A stretch of 59,546 nucleotides of DNA, from contig JAFSVD010000016.1 of the NCBI GenBank assembly GCA_017450275.1, positions 1 to 59,546 of the forward strand, read 5' to 3'. Below the pieces are notes generated by a model. It worked only from the letters and a program-made list of their open reading frames with translations, was not told the DNA's origin and made no database searches. Made by a program: the position numbers and the translations under genes. The stretch is from Desulfovibrio sp. GTDB lineage: Bacteria; Desulfobacterota; Desulfovibrionia; Desulfovibrionales; Desulfovibrionaceae. This document shows, one piece after another, positions 41,340 to 50,611 of this stretch. Numbering within the stretch: position 1 is the stretch's first letter; every line of letters starts with the position of its first letter.

Positions 41340-41970
41340 CGCTCGTTTCGTTTTACCTGTTTTCGAGAACATAAAGACAGTACGCATTATGGCAGAACAC
41401 AGGCTCCCATACGGTTTTAGACTTTTTCTGGAACTTCGTGTATTTCCGGGGCGAAACAGGAGAAATGAGCTGCAAAGCTTGCTAAAGCCCTGAGGCCGAT
41501 GGATGATTTTTGCCGCATAGATTATGACAATTTTACGTACAGCCTCTCTTCCGTGCTTCTCTGTTCTTTTTGCGCTACTATGGCGAAATGAGTGGGGCTC
41601 GAGCCATCAGTGATTTCATGACTGCATGGTTTGATCCTTAATAACCTTGTTGGTCTGCCACATGGTGTTCCCAGTCATGACACGATCAATCGGATCCTCA
41701 GCGTTTGGGTCAAATCCTCCGAGAATGGGCAGGAGTGGTCGAGTTGCACCCCCACCATCAAAAGTCTTTGAGAAATGGGATTTCCGCTCAAAGCAGATTG
41801 ATTTTTCCGGAAAGCTTGTCACCGGGGATGCATTGTCAATCTACACCTGTCATTCCAGCAGACCGGTAAAAGTTTAGTTCAAATGCTTGTCATTTTTTTG
41901 ACAAATCTCTGAAAGCCGCATTTTACGCGGGGTTTTTTCAGAAAATAGGTTGAAAAAAAAGTAAAAGCCT
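41340..41970. other. Gene-free stretch between punA and typA
   Basis: No frame here looks coding. A TTGTCA/TGACAA inverted repeat lies at 41887-41904, and a short CCGC/GCGG hairpin followed by six T residues at 41916-41937 looks like a weak terminator. The minus-strand frame at 41616-41822 ends in plausible-looking sequence (FDPNAEDPIDRVMTGN) but has no ribosome site, and may be a gene remnant. Confidence 0.4.
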
Positions 41971-41974
41971 TCTA

Positions 41975-42025
41975 AAGAACCTGCGGTTGTGGATTTTCTC
42001 CGATGTGAATGAAATAGACCAGTAG
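41975..42025. mobile_element. Single type 2 element end directly upstream of typA
   Basis: CTGCGGTTGTGGATTTTCTC, then GATGTGAATGAAATAGACCA, matches the left end of the element at 29296-29592 over about 40 bases in reverse orientation. GTAG at 42022-42025 fits the CTAN duplication rule. No partner end was found in the preceding 650 bases. Confidence 0.65.
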
Positions 42026-42033
42026 GCAAATCT

Positions 42034-43866
42034 ATGCAAACAAATGAATCCTTGCGCAATGTCGCTATTATCGCCCATGTTGATCATGGCAAGACAACCT
42101 TGGTGGACGCGCTCTTTAAACAGAGCGGGGTTTTTCGTGTGGATCAGCACGTCGATGACCGTGTTATGGACAATATGGATCTGGAACGGGAGCGTGGCAT
42201 AACGATTGCTGCGAAGAACTGTTCGGTGCATTGGAACAATGTGAAAATCAATATCATTGACACCCCAGGCCATGCGGATTTTGGCGGTGAGGTCGAGCGT
42301 TCGCTTTCCATGGCAACCGGTGCCATTCTTCTGGTCGATTCCTCCGAGGGACCCTTGCCCCAGACGCGTTTTGTCTTAAAGAAAGCGCTTGAGGCGGGGC
42401 TGCCGGTGATTGTGGTCATCAATAAAATCGACCGCAAGGATGCCAGACCTGATGAAGTCTTGAACGAGATCTACGATCTCTTTATCGATCTTGGGGCGAG
42501 TGAAGAGCAGATTGAATTTCCCGTGCTCTATGCCATTGGCAGGGATGGGGTGTGCATGCGTCAGCTCGACGACCCCCGCAAGGATCTCTCCCCCCTGTTT
42601 GAAACCATTCTCGAGAAGATCCCAGGCCCTGTCTTTGATCCTGAGGCGCCCTTTCAAATGCTGGTGTGCGATCTCGATTATTCAGACTATTTGGGTCGTC
42701 TCGCTGTTGGGCGCATTGTGCACGGCTCTGTGCAGGCCAAGGAGTCGCTTGTTTGTATTGGCGAAGACAATGAGCCCCGTCCGCTCAGGGCCACCAGGCT
42801 CCAGGTCTACGACGGGCTTTCGCTCGCCGATGTGACCCATGCCGATCCCGGGGACATCGTGGTGGTGGCGGGGATCGAGGATGTGACCATCGGGGATACG
42901 ATATGCACCAGGGAGAAACCGCAGGCCTTGCCCCGCATCCGGGTCGATGAGCCCACAGTCTCCATGCGTTTTGGGATCAATACCTCGCCCTTGGCTGGTC
43001 GCGAGGGCAAGATCGTCCAGAGTCGGGCGATTTGGGATCGTTTGACCAAGGAAAGCCTGCGCAACGTGGCCATCAAGATCGCGGAGACCGAGGATAAGGA
43101 CGCGTTTTTGGTCAAGGGGCGTGGCGAGTTTCAGATGGCGATCTTGATCGAGACCATGCGGCGCGAAGGCTTTGAGCTTTCGGTCGGCAGACCCGAGGTT
43201 ATTGTTAAGACCAACGAGCGCGGGGAGACGCTGGAGCCCATCGAGCATCTCTATGTGGACTGCGACGAGGTCTTTATGGGGGTTGTCACCGACAAACTCG
43301 CTCAACGCAAAGGCCGCATGCTCAACTGCACCAACAACGGCACAGGCCGTGTGCGTTTGGAATTCACCGTGCCTTCCCGGGGGCTCATCGGCTATCGGGA
43401 TGAATTTTTGACCGACACCAAGGGCACAGGCATCATGAACTCCTATCTGGAGGGCTATGATCTGTGGCGGGGGGATTTTCCCACCCGTTTTTCGGGCTCT
43501 ATTGTCTGTGACCGGGCTGGCACAGCGGTTGCCTATGCGCTCTTCAACCTGGAGCCCCGTGGCGTCCTCTTTGTTGAGCCAGGGGATCCGGTCTACGAGG
43601 GGATGATTGTTGGCGAACACAACCGTGACAACGATATTGATGTCAATGCGACAAAGGAAAAGAAACTGACCAATCTTCGGGCAGCGGGGAAGGATGAAAA
43701 CATTATTTTAACCCCGGTGAAGCACATGACGCTGGAGCGAGCGCTCCATTTTGTGCGGGACGATGAATTGGTTGAAGTGACGCCGCTGTCGATTCGGCTG
43801 CGCAAGGTGGAGTTGTCGCAGGTCAAGCGCTATCAAATGGCGGGACGCTTGGCCAAGGGCAAATAG
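42034..43866 (+). CDS. typA: Translational GTPase TypA/BipA
   Basis: The 610-residue ribosome-associated GTPase supports growth under stress and ribosome assembly. Its G motifs are AHVDHGKTTL near residue 13, RGITI near residue 52, DTPGHADFGGEVER near residue 74 and NKID near residue 129. The C-terminal part has the BipA-specific GTGIMNSYLEGYD and MTLERALHFVRDDELVEVTP. The start codon is nine bases after the duplication of a type 2 miniature-element end, and the weak site AGTAGG is formed partly by that duplication. Promoter and ribosome site are therefore likely set by the element. Confidence 0.96.
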   Translation: MQTNESLRNVAIIAHVDHGKTTLVDALFKQSGVFRVDQHVDDRVMDNMDLERERGITIAAKNCSVHWNNVKINIIDTPGHADFGGEVERSLSMATGAILLVDSSEGPLPQTRFVLKKALEAGLPVIVVINKIDRKDARPDEVLNEIYDLFIDLGASEEQIEFPVLYAIGRDGVCMRQLDDPRKDLSPLFETILEKIPGPVFDPEAPFQMLVCDLDYSDYLGRLAVGRIVHGSVQAKESLVCIGEDNEPRPLRATRLQVYDGLSLADVTHADPGDIVVVAGIEDVTIGDTICTREKPQALPRIRVDEPTVSMRFGINTSPLAGREGKIVQSRAIWDRLTKESLRNVAIKIAETEDKDAFLVKGRGEFQMAILIETMRREGFELSVGRPEVIVKTNERGETLEPIEHLYVDCDEVFMGVVTDKLAQRKGRMLNCTNNGTGRVRLEFTVPSRGLIGYRDEFLTDTKGTGIMNSYLEGYDLWRGDFPTRFSGSIVCDRAGTAVAYALFNLEPRGVLFVEPGDPVYEGMIVGEHNRDNDIDVNATKEKKLTNLRAAGKDENIILTPVKHMTLERALHFVRDDELVEVTPLSIRLRKVELSQVKRYQMAGRLAKGK

Positions 43867-43940
43867 GCGTTGCAGAGTATAAGGAGGGGGCGTTTCATGG
43901 CCAGTGACACGCTTATGATTGCATGACGCCGAGAGGTGGC

Positions 43941-45911
43941 ATGCAGGGATTGGGGCGTGGTGTGCGAACGTACGCGTGCGTCCTGTTTGTGAGCCTGTGC
44001 CTGGGTCTTTGCGGCTGCGGGCTTGCAAGCAAGGAGAGTGAATTGCGCAGCGAGAAGGCGCAGACCGCGGAGGAGAAGGCGGATATCGCCTTGCAGGGAA
44101 CGCCTGTGCCCTATAGGATCACCATCAAGGTCGAAGGGGACAACGCTGAGCTCAAGAAGCTGATGGAAGGAGCGAGTGCCCTGGTTGTGCTTGCCAAAAA
44201 GCCGCCTGACAGCGTCTTTGGCATTGAGCGACGGGCAAAAACCGATGTGGCGACAGCGGTCAAGGTCTTACAAGCCCAGTGCTACTACGACGGCACGGCC
44301 ATCTACAGCATCGATGAGAAGGCTGTGCCTGTGGCCGTGGTTTTGACCCTGCGTCCGGGAACGCGGTACACGGTTGGTCAGGCGAGCATTCGCTATGATC
44401 CCAAGCCCGTCATTCCGCCGTCCTTCACCAAGCGTGTCCGAAGCTATGGACTCTTGGGGCTTGACCGGGAGGAATTGCCAGGGCCTGAATTTCCCACAGC
44501 CATTCCAGGAATACAGCCGGGCAAACCTGTGACGGCTGAGACCATGCTCGATGCTGTTGCCAAGGTACCGGAAAAGCTCCACCGCAAAGGCTATCCCTTG
44601 GCCAAGGTGACGGAGTCGCTCTATACCCTGGATCGCGATAGCCGGCAGTTGAACGCGCTCATCACCATCCATCCAGGGCCTTGTGCGTATTTTGGCGATG
44701 TGCGTGTCCACGGCAATAGCGGGGTGAATGCCAGCCACATCCAGGATCGGAAGTTGTGGAAGGTGGGCAAAGATCCGTGGGATAGCGACATTCTTGAAGA
44801 GTATGGCAATACCTTGCGCCATTCTGGTTTGTTTCGAAGTGTGGTCACTTCTCCGCAGGTCGATGCCATAACCTATGACGAAGCATCGGGCATTGCTACG
44901 CTCCCGGTCGATGTAACAGTGAAGGAGGCGCCCTTCCGCACGGTGAGCGGCAATCTCTTCTACGACACCTCGACGGGTTTTGGGGCACAGGCTGGCTGGG
45001 AGCATCGCAATCTCTTCCACAACGGCGAGAAATTTTCCGCAACCGGAACCGTGGCCACCCTTGAGCAGGGCATGAAGTTCACCTTCGAGAAACCGACCTT
45101 TTTCGACCGTGAGCAAAAGCTCTCAGCCCAGGCCTCGTTTAAGCACGAATACACCGATGCCTATGAGCGCACTGGTGCCAACGCCGATATCGGGATCGAG
45201 CGCAGGCTCACCCGAACCCTGTGGGGCGGCATTGGCTTTTTTGGGGATGGCGGCATCTTGGAAGACACGGATCATTCCCAGCAGCAGTATTCGGCTTTTG
45301 GTCCCACTTTTTCTCTCCGTCACGACAGCCGCGACAATACCATGAATCCCACCAGAGGGCAGGTTATCTCCGTGCATGCCAAGCCCTTTATGGGATCCTA
45401 CACCGAAACCTTTACGGCCTTGGGTACCACGGTGGGTGGGAGTTTCTTCTATGCGCCCTTCCGTGACAACGATGGCGCAAAAAGCGACAAATTGGTTTTA
45501 GCCACCCATCTGGAAGGCGGCAGTCTGGTTGGTCCCAAGCTCTCAACCCTGCCAACAAGCATGCGCTATTTTACCGGTGGCGCGGGCAGCGTTCGAGGCT
45601 ATACCTACCAGGCCATTGGCCCCAGAGATCGCAAAGAGGAGCCCAAGGGTGGGCGCAGCTACCAGCTGGTCAATCTCGAGGCTCGCTATAAAATAACAGA
45701 CACCCTGGGCATTGTGCCCTTCATCGATGGGGGTATGGTCTATACGGATCCGTTGCCGCAAATCATCGGCGATATGCGGTGGGGCGGAGGACTCGGATTT
45801 CGCTACTTCACTCCGATTGGGCCGCTTCGCTTGGATGTGGCGACCCCCTTTAATCCCATCGAAGGGGATCCGCCTGTGCAACTCTATATCAGCATAGGCC
45901 AGTCGTTTTAG
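43941..45911 (+). CDS. tamA: Outer membrane assembly protein TamA (Omp85 family)
   Basis: The precursor of about 656 residues has a signal peptide with a lipobox-like LGLCGC, so it may be lipid-anchored at the N-terminus. POTRA-type domains fill about residues 55-330 (FGDVRVHGNSGVNASHIQDR is typical). A beta barrel follows with the Omp85 lock motif GSVRGYTY near residue 552 and a C-terminal Phe. With TamB it inserts proteins into the outer membrane. ATG at 43941 has GAGAGGTGGC just before it; ATG at 43923 is the alternative. tamB starts nine bases downstream. Confidence 0.92.
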   Translation: MQGLGRGVRTYACVLFVSLCLGLCGCGLASKESELRSEKAQTAEEKADIALQGTPVPYRITIKVEGDNAELKKLMEGASALVVLAKKPPDSVFGIERRAKTDVATAVKVLQAQCYYDGTAIYSIDEKAVPVAVVLTLRPGTRYTVGQASIRYDPKPVIPPSFTKRVRSYGLLGLDREELPGPEFPTAIPGIQPGKPVTAETMLDAVAKVPEKLHRKGYPLAKVTESLYTLDRDSRQLNALITIHPGPCAYFGDVRVHGNSGVNASHIQDRKLWKVGKDPWDSDILEEYGNTLRHSGLFRSVVTSPQVDAITYDEASGIATLPVDVTVKEAPFRTVSGNLFYDTSTGFGAQAGWEHRNLFHNGEKFSATGTVATLEQGMKFTFEKPTFFDREQKLSAQASFKHEYTDAYERTGANADIGIERRLTRTLWGGIGFFGDGGILEDTDHSQQQYSAFGPTFSLRHDSRDNTMNPTRGQVISVHAKPFMGSYTETFTALGTTVGGSFFYAPFRDNDGAKSDKLVLATHLEGGSLVGPKLSTLPTSMRYFTGGAGSVRGYTYQAIGPRDRKEEPKGGRSYQLVNLEARYKITDTLGIVPFIDGGMVYTDPLPQIIGDMRWGGGLGFRYFTPIGPLRLDVATPFNPIEGDPPVQLYISIGQSF

Positions 45912-45920
45912 GGGGGAGAT

Positions 45921-48900
45921 ATGGAAGAACACCAATCGGCAGCCGCTCAACCCAAAAAAGTCTCCCCATCGTGGCCTCGGCGCCTTTGCAAGGTTGTAGC
46001 CCTCTTTGTTGGGGGGCTTTTGCTTTTTGTACTCCTTGTGCTGGGAGGAGGGCTGCTTTGGCTTCGGACGGATTCTGCCAGAAATCTGGTGCTTGAGCAG
46101 GCCAATACCCATCTTCCAACGCTTTTGGCTGCCCACGGTCTCTCAGGCAAATTGACATCGCTCACCGGCACCTTGCCCTGTTCGTTCCAGGCTGGGATGA
46201 CCCTCGCCGATGCCAAGGGCGTCTTTCTCGATATTCCCAAGGCCAATGTCGATCTCGATTTTGGCCTCTTTCCCCCGGCCATCACGGTTTCGGAACTGCG
46301 CCTTGTGGATACCACCCTCCACAGACTGCCCGATCTTCCGCAGACACCCGAGACCCCCAAGCCTCCCACAGAGCCCCTGAAGCCAAAGGATATCGAGGCT
46401 TTGCTGAAGGAGATACAGACAACGATCGCGGATCTTCCGCATCTCCCAACCATCCGTATTACCAAAACAGGCATTGAAAATTTCTCCCTGCCCAAGGAGA
46501 TAGCGGGCTTTGCCACAAAAGTCTCGGTATTGCTTGACTGTACCTTGCAGCAAGGGGAGGAGCTCCCTGCACTGCGCATCGGGATTCCAACGATTACGGT
46601 ACTCTCTGATGCGCTCTCTGTGACGGGATCTGTTTTGTGGGAAAGCGGGAAGACAAAGGACACCTGGCTTGGGGGGATGAGCACGGTTGCGCTTAATAGC
46701 ACTGTGGAGCCAGCCATTTTGCCCCTTTTGGGCGATGCGGGCAAAGACATAGCCTTTGATCCGATCACAAGTCGTCTGCGTCTTGATGGCTCGCTCTTTG
46801 CGCCAAGCATTCTCCTCCACACTGAGGCCAAGCGTCTTGATGCCAAGAGCCAGAAGCTCAGAAATGGGGTGTTTGCCTTGGAAGGCAAGAAGCTCGAGCT
46901 GCTTCGTGCCGCATCCAACCTCACTCCCTTGGAACTCAATCTGGCACTCACAGGGCATTTGAACGAGAAGCCGATCCGTTTTGCGGTCAAACCCTTTGCC
47001 AAGCTCGCCAGTCAAGAGGATTTTTCAACGCTTTCAGCGGGGATCAAGGGCTTGGATATGAACGCTCTTGGGCTTACGGCAAAGGGAGAGCTTGTAGCGA
47101 TGATCGCGCCCCAAGGGCTTCCGCAGCTCTCTGGCCATATCGACGCCGATATCGCGGATTGGACGCAGATTAATGCCTTTGTGCCAGGCCAGACCATGGC
47201 AGGTCGTGTGACGAGCAAGCTCGTCTTTGCCCATCCCGCACAGGGGCAGGATGTCGATGTGCATCTCGCCATCCCGCATTTTTCGCTCAAACCCTCGCAG
47301 GGAGACAGTCTTGCTCTCGCTGATCTGAACGCCAATGTGGCTGTGAAGGACTGTTTGGGACGCGGGACGATCGATGCCAGGCTTTTGGCCAAATCCATCC
47401 AGGCAGGCCCTCTTGGTATCGCTCTCGATAGCCACGTTGCCGGGGCTCTCACAGGTCCTCTTTCCGTCACCATGGCAACCAAGGGCGGGGTGACGAGTGC
47501 GCTTCGTGCCAAGTGGCAACCAGGGCTTTTGGATATTGTTCAGCTCGATGTTTCCGCCCATCCTGGCACCTTTGCCAAGGAATTTGCCAAGGCCAAGACC
47601 CCGTTGGGTGTGCGTCTTGTGCATCCAACGACTGTGCACTACGGCGATACGGGCTTTTCTGTGGCGAATTTGGGTATAAATATTGTGCCGGCTGGGAAAC
47701 TCTCGATCAAAGGCGGCATACGCAATGCCCAGTGCAATTTGGATATGGGGCTCGACGGTTTTGACCTCGGAGCATGGCAAGCCTTGATCCCCGATTTGCC
47801 CAAGGGACTCATTCGTCTTAAAGCCTCAGTGGCTGGCAAGGCGCAGTCGCCAAGCGGCCAGCTTCGTCTTGGCTTTGAACGGATCCAGCTGCCGCACACC
47901 AAACTCGCGCCGCTCGACCTTGCGGTCAACGGCAAACTGCAGCCCGGAAGGGGGATGCAGGTCGATCTCGATGTGCCGAAAAAAACGCTCCAAACCCTTG
48001 GGCTTGAGCGTTTGGATTTGAAGCTCTTGGTGCCCTTGCTCTTTGCTGAAAACGGTGTGCCGCAGGTTGCAGAAAAAGGGGCTTTGTCGGGGAATATTGC
48101 CTTGCGGGGCAAGATTGCGCCGCTCTGGGCACTGGCCAATGTTGCTGATCAAAAAGTGACGGGCGTGTTTGGGGGGGATGTGAGGATTTCGGGCACTATA
48201 GGCTCTCCGGCCATTGCCGGCACCATCCAGCTTGACAAGACACGCTTTGAAGATCCCATCAACGGCGTTTTGCTGCGCGATATCTTTGCCAAGGTAGCCA
48301 TTGACGGCAAGAGCGGGAAGAAAGGGCTTGACGGCATCGTTCGTATCAATGCCGGCCTCTCAGACGGCATGGGGGGCACCTTGACCGTTACAGGGCAAAC
48401 ACCGCTCGATGCCTCCAACTTGGCGTTGACCACGAAAATCGACCATTTGCGTCCCTTGCGGAGGCAGGATGTGCGGATTTCGCTCTCTGGCAATGTCGAT
48501 GTCCAGGGTTCAGCCCAAGAACCCCAGGTGACAGGCACCATCGTGGTCGATAACGGCGCGATCCAGCTCGAAAATATCGAGGCAGGTCCTGCCTCTGTCA
48601 CAACCCTACCGATAGCGGATACCAAGAAGGCTGTTGAGCCTGTCAAGGTCAAGACAGCCAAGAAGGCTCCTGCCAAGGGATCGGGTTTCCTCAATCTGGC
48701 GATCAAATCTCCTGGTCGCTTCTTGGTGGATGGTTTTGGTCTTTCAACCGAGTGGAAGACCGACATTGCCATCACAGGAACACCGACCAATCCCATCATC
48801 GCTGGCGAAGTGGCAGCGGTCAAAGGCTCCATGGATTTTCTGAACAAGATCTTTACGCTCGAGAAGGGCATCATCACGCTCAACGCCGACAATCTTGCCA

Positions 48901-49409
48901 ATCCCTTGCTCGATATTGTGATGGCCAATGCGGGATCCGATCTCACCTCCTATGTTCGCATATCGGGCACAGTGAAGAAGTTGAAGCTCAGTTTGACGAG
49001 TGATCCCGCCATGCCCCAAGATGATGTGATGGCGCACATTCTTTTTGGTCGCAATGCCAATGAATTGGGTCGCTCAGAGGCCTTGCAATTGGCTGCAGCC
49101 ATGGGGCGTCTTGCAAGTGGGCTTGGCAGCGGGCTCAACAATCCCCGCAAAGCCTTGGGTCTTGATGTGATGCGCGTTAAATCCCAAGGTCAGGGCGGAT
49201 CGAGTTCGGATGAAAAATGGGTGGATGGTATGGCGCTTGAGTCCGGGAAATATATCAACGACTATATCTATGTGGGCGTTGAGCAAGGGGTGAAGCAAAA
49301 CAGCACAGCGGGTATTATCCAGCTTGAAATCACCCCCAAACTCAAGCTCGAGATGCGGAGCCAGCAGAGTCAGACCAAGGGGAGTCTCAACTGGAAACAC
49401 AATTATTAG
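45921..49409 (+). CDS. tamB: Translocation and assembly module protein TamB
   Basis: The 1162-residue protein has an N-terminal membrane anchor (LCKVVALFVGGLLLFVLLVL near residue 22). A long beta-rich body of repeated short strands follows, and a C-terminal DUF490/TamB domain (RISGTVKKLKLSLTSDPAMP, DDVMAHILFGRNANELGRSE, ALGLDVMRVKS) ends it. It spans the periplasm, meets TamA, and is proposed to move phospholipids or help barrel assembly. A ribosome site GGGGGGAGAT precedes the ATG. The pair ends at a strong terminator. Confidence 0.93.
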   Translation: MEEHQSAAAQPKKVSPSWPRRLCKVVALFVGGLLLFVLLVLGGGLLWLRTDSARNLVLEQANTHLPTLLAAHGLSGKLTSLTGTLPCSFQAGMTLADAKGVFLDIPKANVDLDFGLFPPAITVSELRLVDTTLHRLPDLPQTPETPKPPTEPLKPKDIEALLKEIQTTIADLPHLPTIRITKTGIENFSLPKEIAGFATKVSVLLDCTLQQGEELPALRIGIPTITVLSDALSVTGSVLWESGKTKDTWLGGMSTVALNSTVEPAILPLLGDAGKDIAFDPITSRLRLDGSLFAPSILLHTEAKRLDAKSQKLRNGVFALEGKKLELLRAASNLTPLELNLALTGHLNEKPIRFAVKPFAKLASQEDFSTLSAGIKGLDMNALGLTAKGELVAMIAPQGLPQLSGHIDADIADWTQINAFVPGQTMAGRVTSKLVFAHPAQGQDVDVHLAIPHFSLKPSQGDSLALADLNANVAVKDCLGRGTIDARLLAKSIQAGPLGIALDSHVAGALTGPLSVTMATKGGVTSALRAKWQPGLLDIVQLDVSAHPGTFAKEFAKAKTPLGVRLVHPTTVHYGDTGFSVANLGINIVPAGKLSIKGGIRNAQCNLDMGLDGFDLGAWQALIPDLPKGLIRLKASVAGKAQSPSGQLRLGFERIQLPHTKLAPLDLAVNGKLQPGRGMQVDLDVPKKTLQTLGLERLDLKLLVPLLFAENGVPQVAEKGALSGNIALRGKIAPLWALANVADQKVTGVFGGDVRISGTIGSPAIAGTIQLDKTRFEDPINGVLLRDIFAKVAIDGKSGKKGLDGIVRINAGLSDGMGGTLTVTGQTPLDASNLALTTKIDHLRPLRRQDVRISLSGNVDVQGSAQEPQVTGTIVVDNGAIQLENIEAGPASVTTLPIADTKKAVEPVKVKTAKKAPAKGSGFLNLAIKSPGRFLVDGFGLSTEWKTDIAITGTPTNPIIAGEVAAVKGSMDFLNKIFTLEKGIITLNADNLANPLLDIVMANAGSDLTSYVRISGTVKKLKLSLTSDPAMPQDDVMAHILFGRNANELGRSEALQLAAAMGRLASGLGSGLNNPRKALGLDVMRVKSQGQGGSSSDEKWVDGMALESGKYINDYIYVGVEQGVKQNSTAGIIQLEITPKLKLEMRSQQSQTKGSLNWKHNY

Positions 49410-49423
49410 CGCTATCCAACAAC

Positions 49424-49453
49424 AAAAAAGGCTTCCTTTGGGAAGCCTTTTTT
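49424..49453. terminator. Bidirectional terminator after tamB
   Basis: GGCTTCC and GGAAGCC pair with a TTTG loop, flanked by six A and six T residues. It serves both tamB and the convergent HPP gene. Confidence 0.93.
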
Positions 49454-49466
49454 GTTTCCTCTGTTG

Positions 49467-50003
49467 TTACCACCAATAGAGCGGATATTGCCGTTTGGCC
49501 GGGATGTTGTTGAAGGCAACGGCAAAGGCCAAAAGGAGCAGGGCGCCTATGCCACAGGGAAGGAGAATATAGCTGTATCCGAGCTGGCGTACGCTTTCGC
49601 CCCCAATGACAGCGGTTAAGGCTGTTGCCCCACCAGGGGGGTGGAGGGTTTGGCTTGCGTGCATGCAGGCAATGGCGGTTGCAACGGCAATGGCACCGGA
49701 GAGCCAGAGAGGTGTGGGAAGCAGGTGGGCAACAGAGACCCCGACAAAGGCAGAAACAATATGGCCGCCTATGAGATTGCGTGGCTGCGCGAGTGGGCTT
49801 CGTATGGCACCAAAGGCCAGAACCGCTGAAGCGCCAAAGGAGGAGACAAGAAGCGCTGTTGCGGTTTCGTCCACAACAAGGCGATCGAGCAGGCCGATGG
49901 CAGCAATGGCCAGAAAGGCGCCAAGCCAGGAAAGGGCGATTTCTTTGGCACTCGCTCGAGGAGGGCGGGTTCCGCCCCCACGCATTTTTGTAAAATAGTT
50001 CAT
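49467..50003 (-). CDS. HPP-family integral membrane protein
   Basis: The 178-residue protein has about four or five membrane spans. It carries the defining signature TLHPPGGATALTAVIGG near residue 118, plus SPLAQPRNLIGGHIVSAFVG near residue 69. HPP proteins are associated with nitrite transport into chloroplasts and cyanobacteria; in sulfate reducers the substrate is unknown. The start overlaps the stop of the upstream CBS-domain gene by four bases (ATGA), so the two are coupled. The CBS protein is likely to sense a ligand and control this membrane protein. Confidence 0.88.
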   Translation of the reverse strand: MNYFTKMRGGGTRPPRASAKEIALSWLGAFLAIAAIGLLDRLVVDETATALLVSSFGASAVLAFGAIRSPLAQPRNLIGGHIVSAFVGVSVAHLLPTPLWLSGAIAVATAIACMHASQTLHPPGGATALTAVIGGESVRQLGYSYILLPCGIGALLLLAFAVAFNNIPAKRQYPLYWW

Positions 50004-50599
50004 CGCAATTTGCTTAAGGTGTTTAAGATGTCTGTGCGGGAGACCAATCCCAGAAGGAGTCCCTGGGAGGTGGTGACGGGCAGACGGGTGATATTTTTTT
50101 CCTGAATGAGGCCAATCATGGTTTTGAGCGATGTATCGCGAGAAACCGTGACCACGTCCTTGGTCATAATGCTTGCAACCGGTCTCTCCAAGGTCTTGGG
50201 ATCAAATTCTCCTTCCAGGATGTGGCGCAAGATGGACATCGGTGAGGGGCGTTTGGTGTCACCGGAAAGCCTGGCGATATCGGTTTCTGAGAGCATGCCG
50301 ACAATGTGTTTGTCTTCGGCAACCGGGGCACCGGTGATGGCATGGTCGTCCAAAAAAAAGACGGCATCGCGCACTGAGAGAGTGGGCTCCATGGCAACAA
50401 CCGGGTGGGACATGATGTCGCAGGCTCTGATGCTTTCAAGAAGGCGCGATCGTGCCTTGGCATAGGCCTGGGCGTAGATGGCACGAAAATCATCGGGGGA
50501 GATGTCGAGATAGCTGCCGAATTCCTTGATCGCATCGAGGACGTCGTTTTCGTCCATCATCGAAGCAGGGTCTGTTTGGACAAGAATTTTATGGCTCAT
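50000..50599 (-). CDS. CBS-domain protein paired with HPP protein
   Basis: The 199-residue soluble protein has an N-terminal helical region (residues 1-60) and two CBS domains. CBS 1 is near residues 61-112 (CDIMSHPVVAMEPTLSVRDA ... LSETDIARL). CBS 2 is near 142-195 (SIMTKDVVTVSRDTSLKTMI ... LVSRTDIL). CBS pairs bind adenosine nucleotides and gate linked proteins. Translation is coupled to the HPP gene. No catalytic domain is seen. Confidence 0.88.
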   Translation of the reverse strand: MSHKILVQTDPASMMDENDVLDAIKEFGSYLDISPDDFRAIYAQAYAKARSRLLESIRACDIMSHPVVAMEPTLSVRDAVFFLDDHAITGAPVAEDKHIVGMLSETDIARLSGDTKRPSPMSILRHILEGEFDPKTLERPVASIMTKDVVTVSRDTSLKTMIGLIQEKNITRLPVTTSQGLLLGLVSRTDILNTLSKLR

Positions 50600-50611
50600 G
50601 GTACACCGCCA

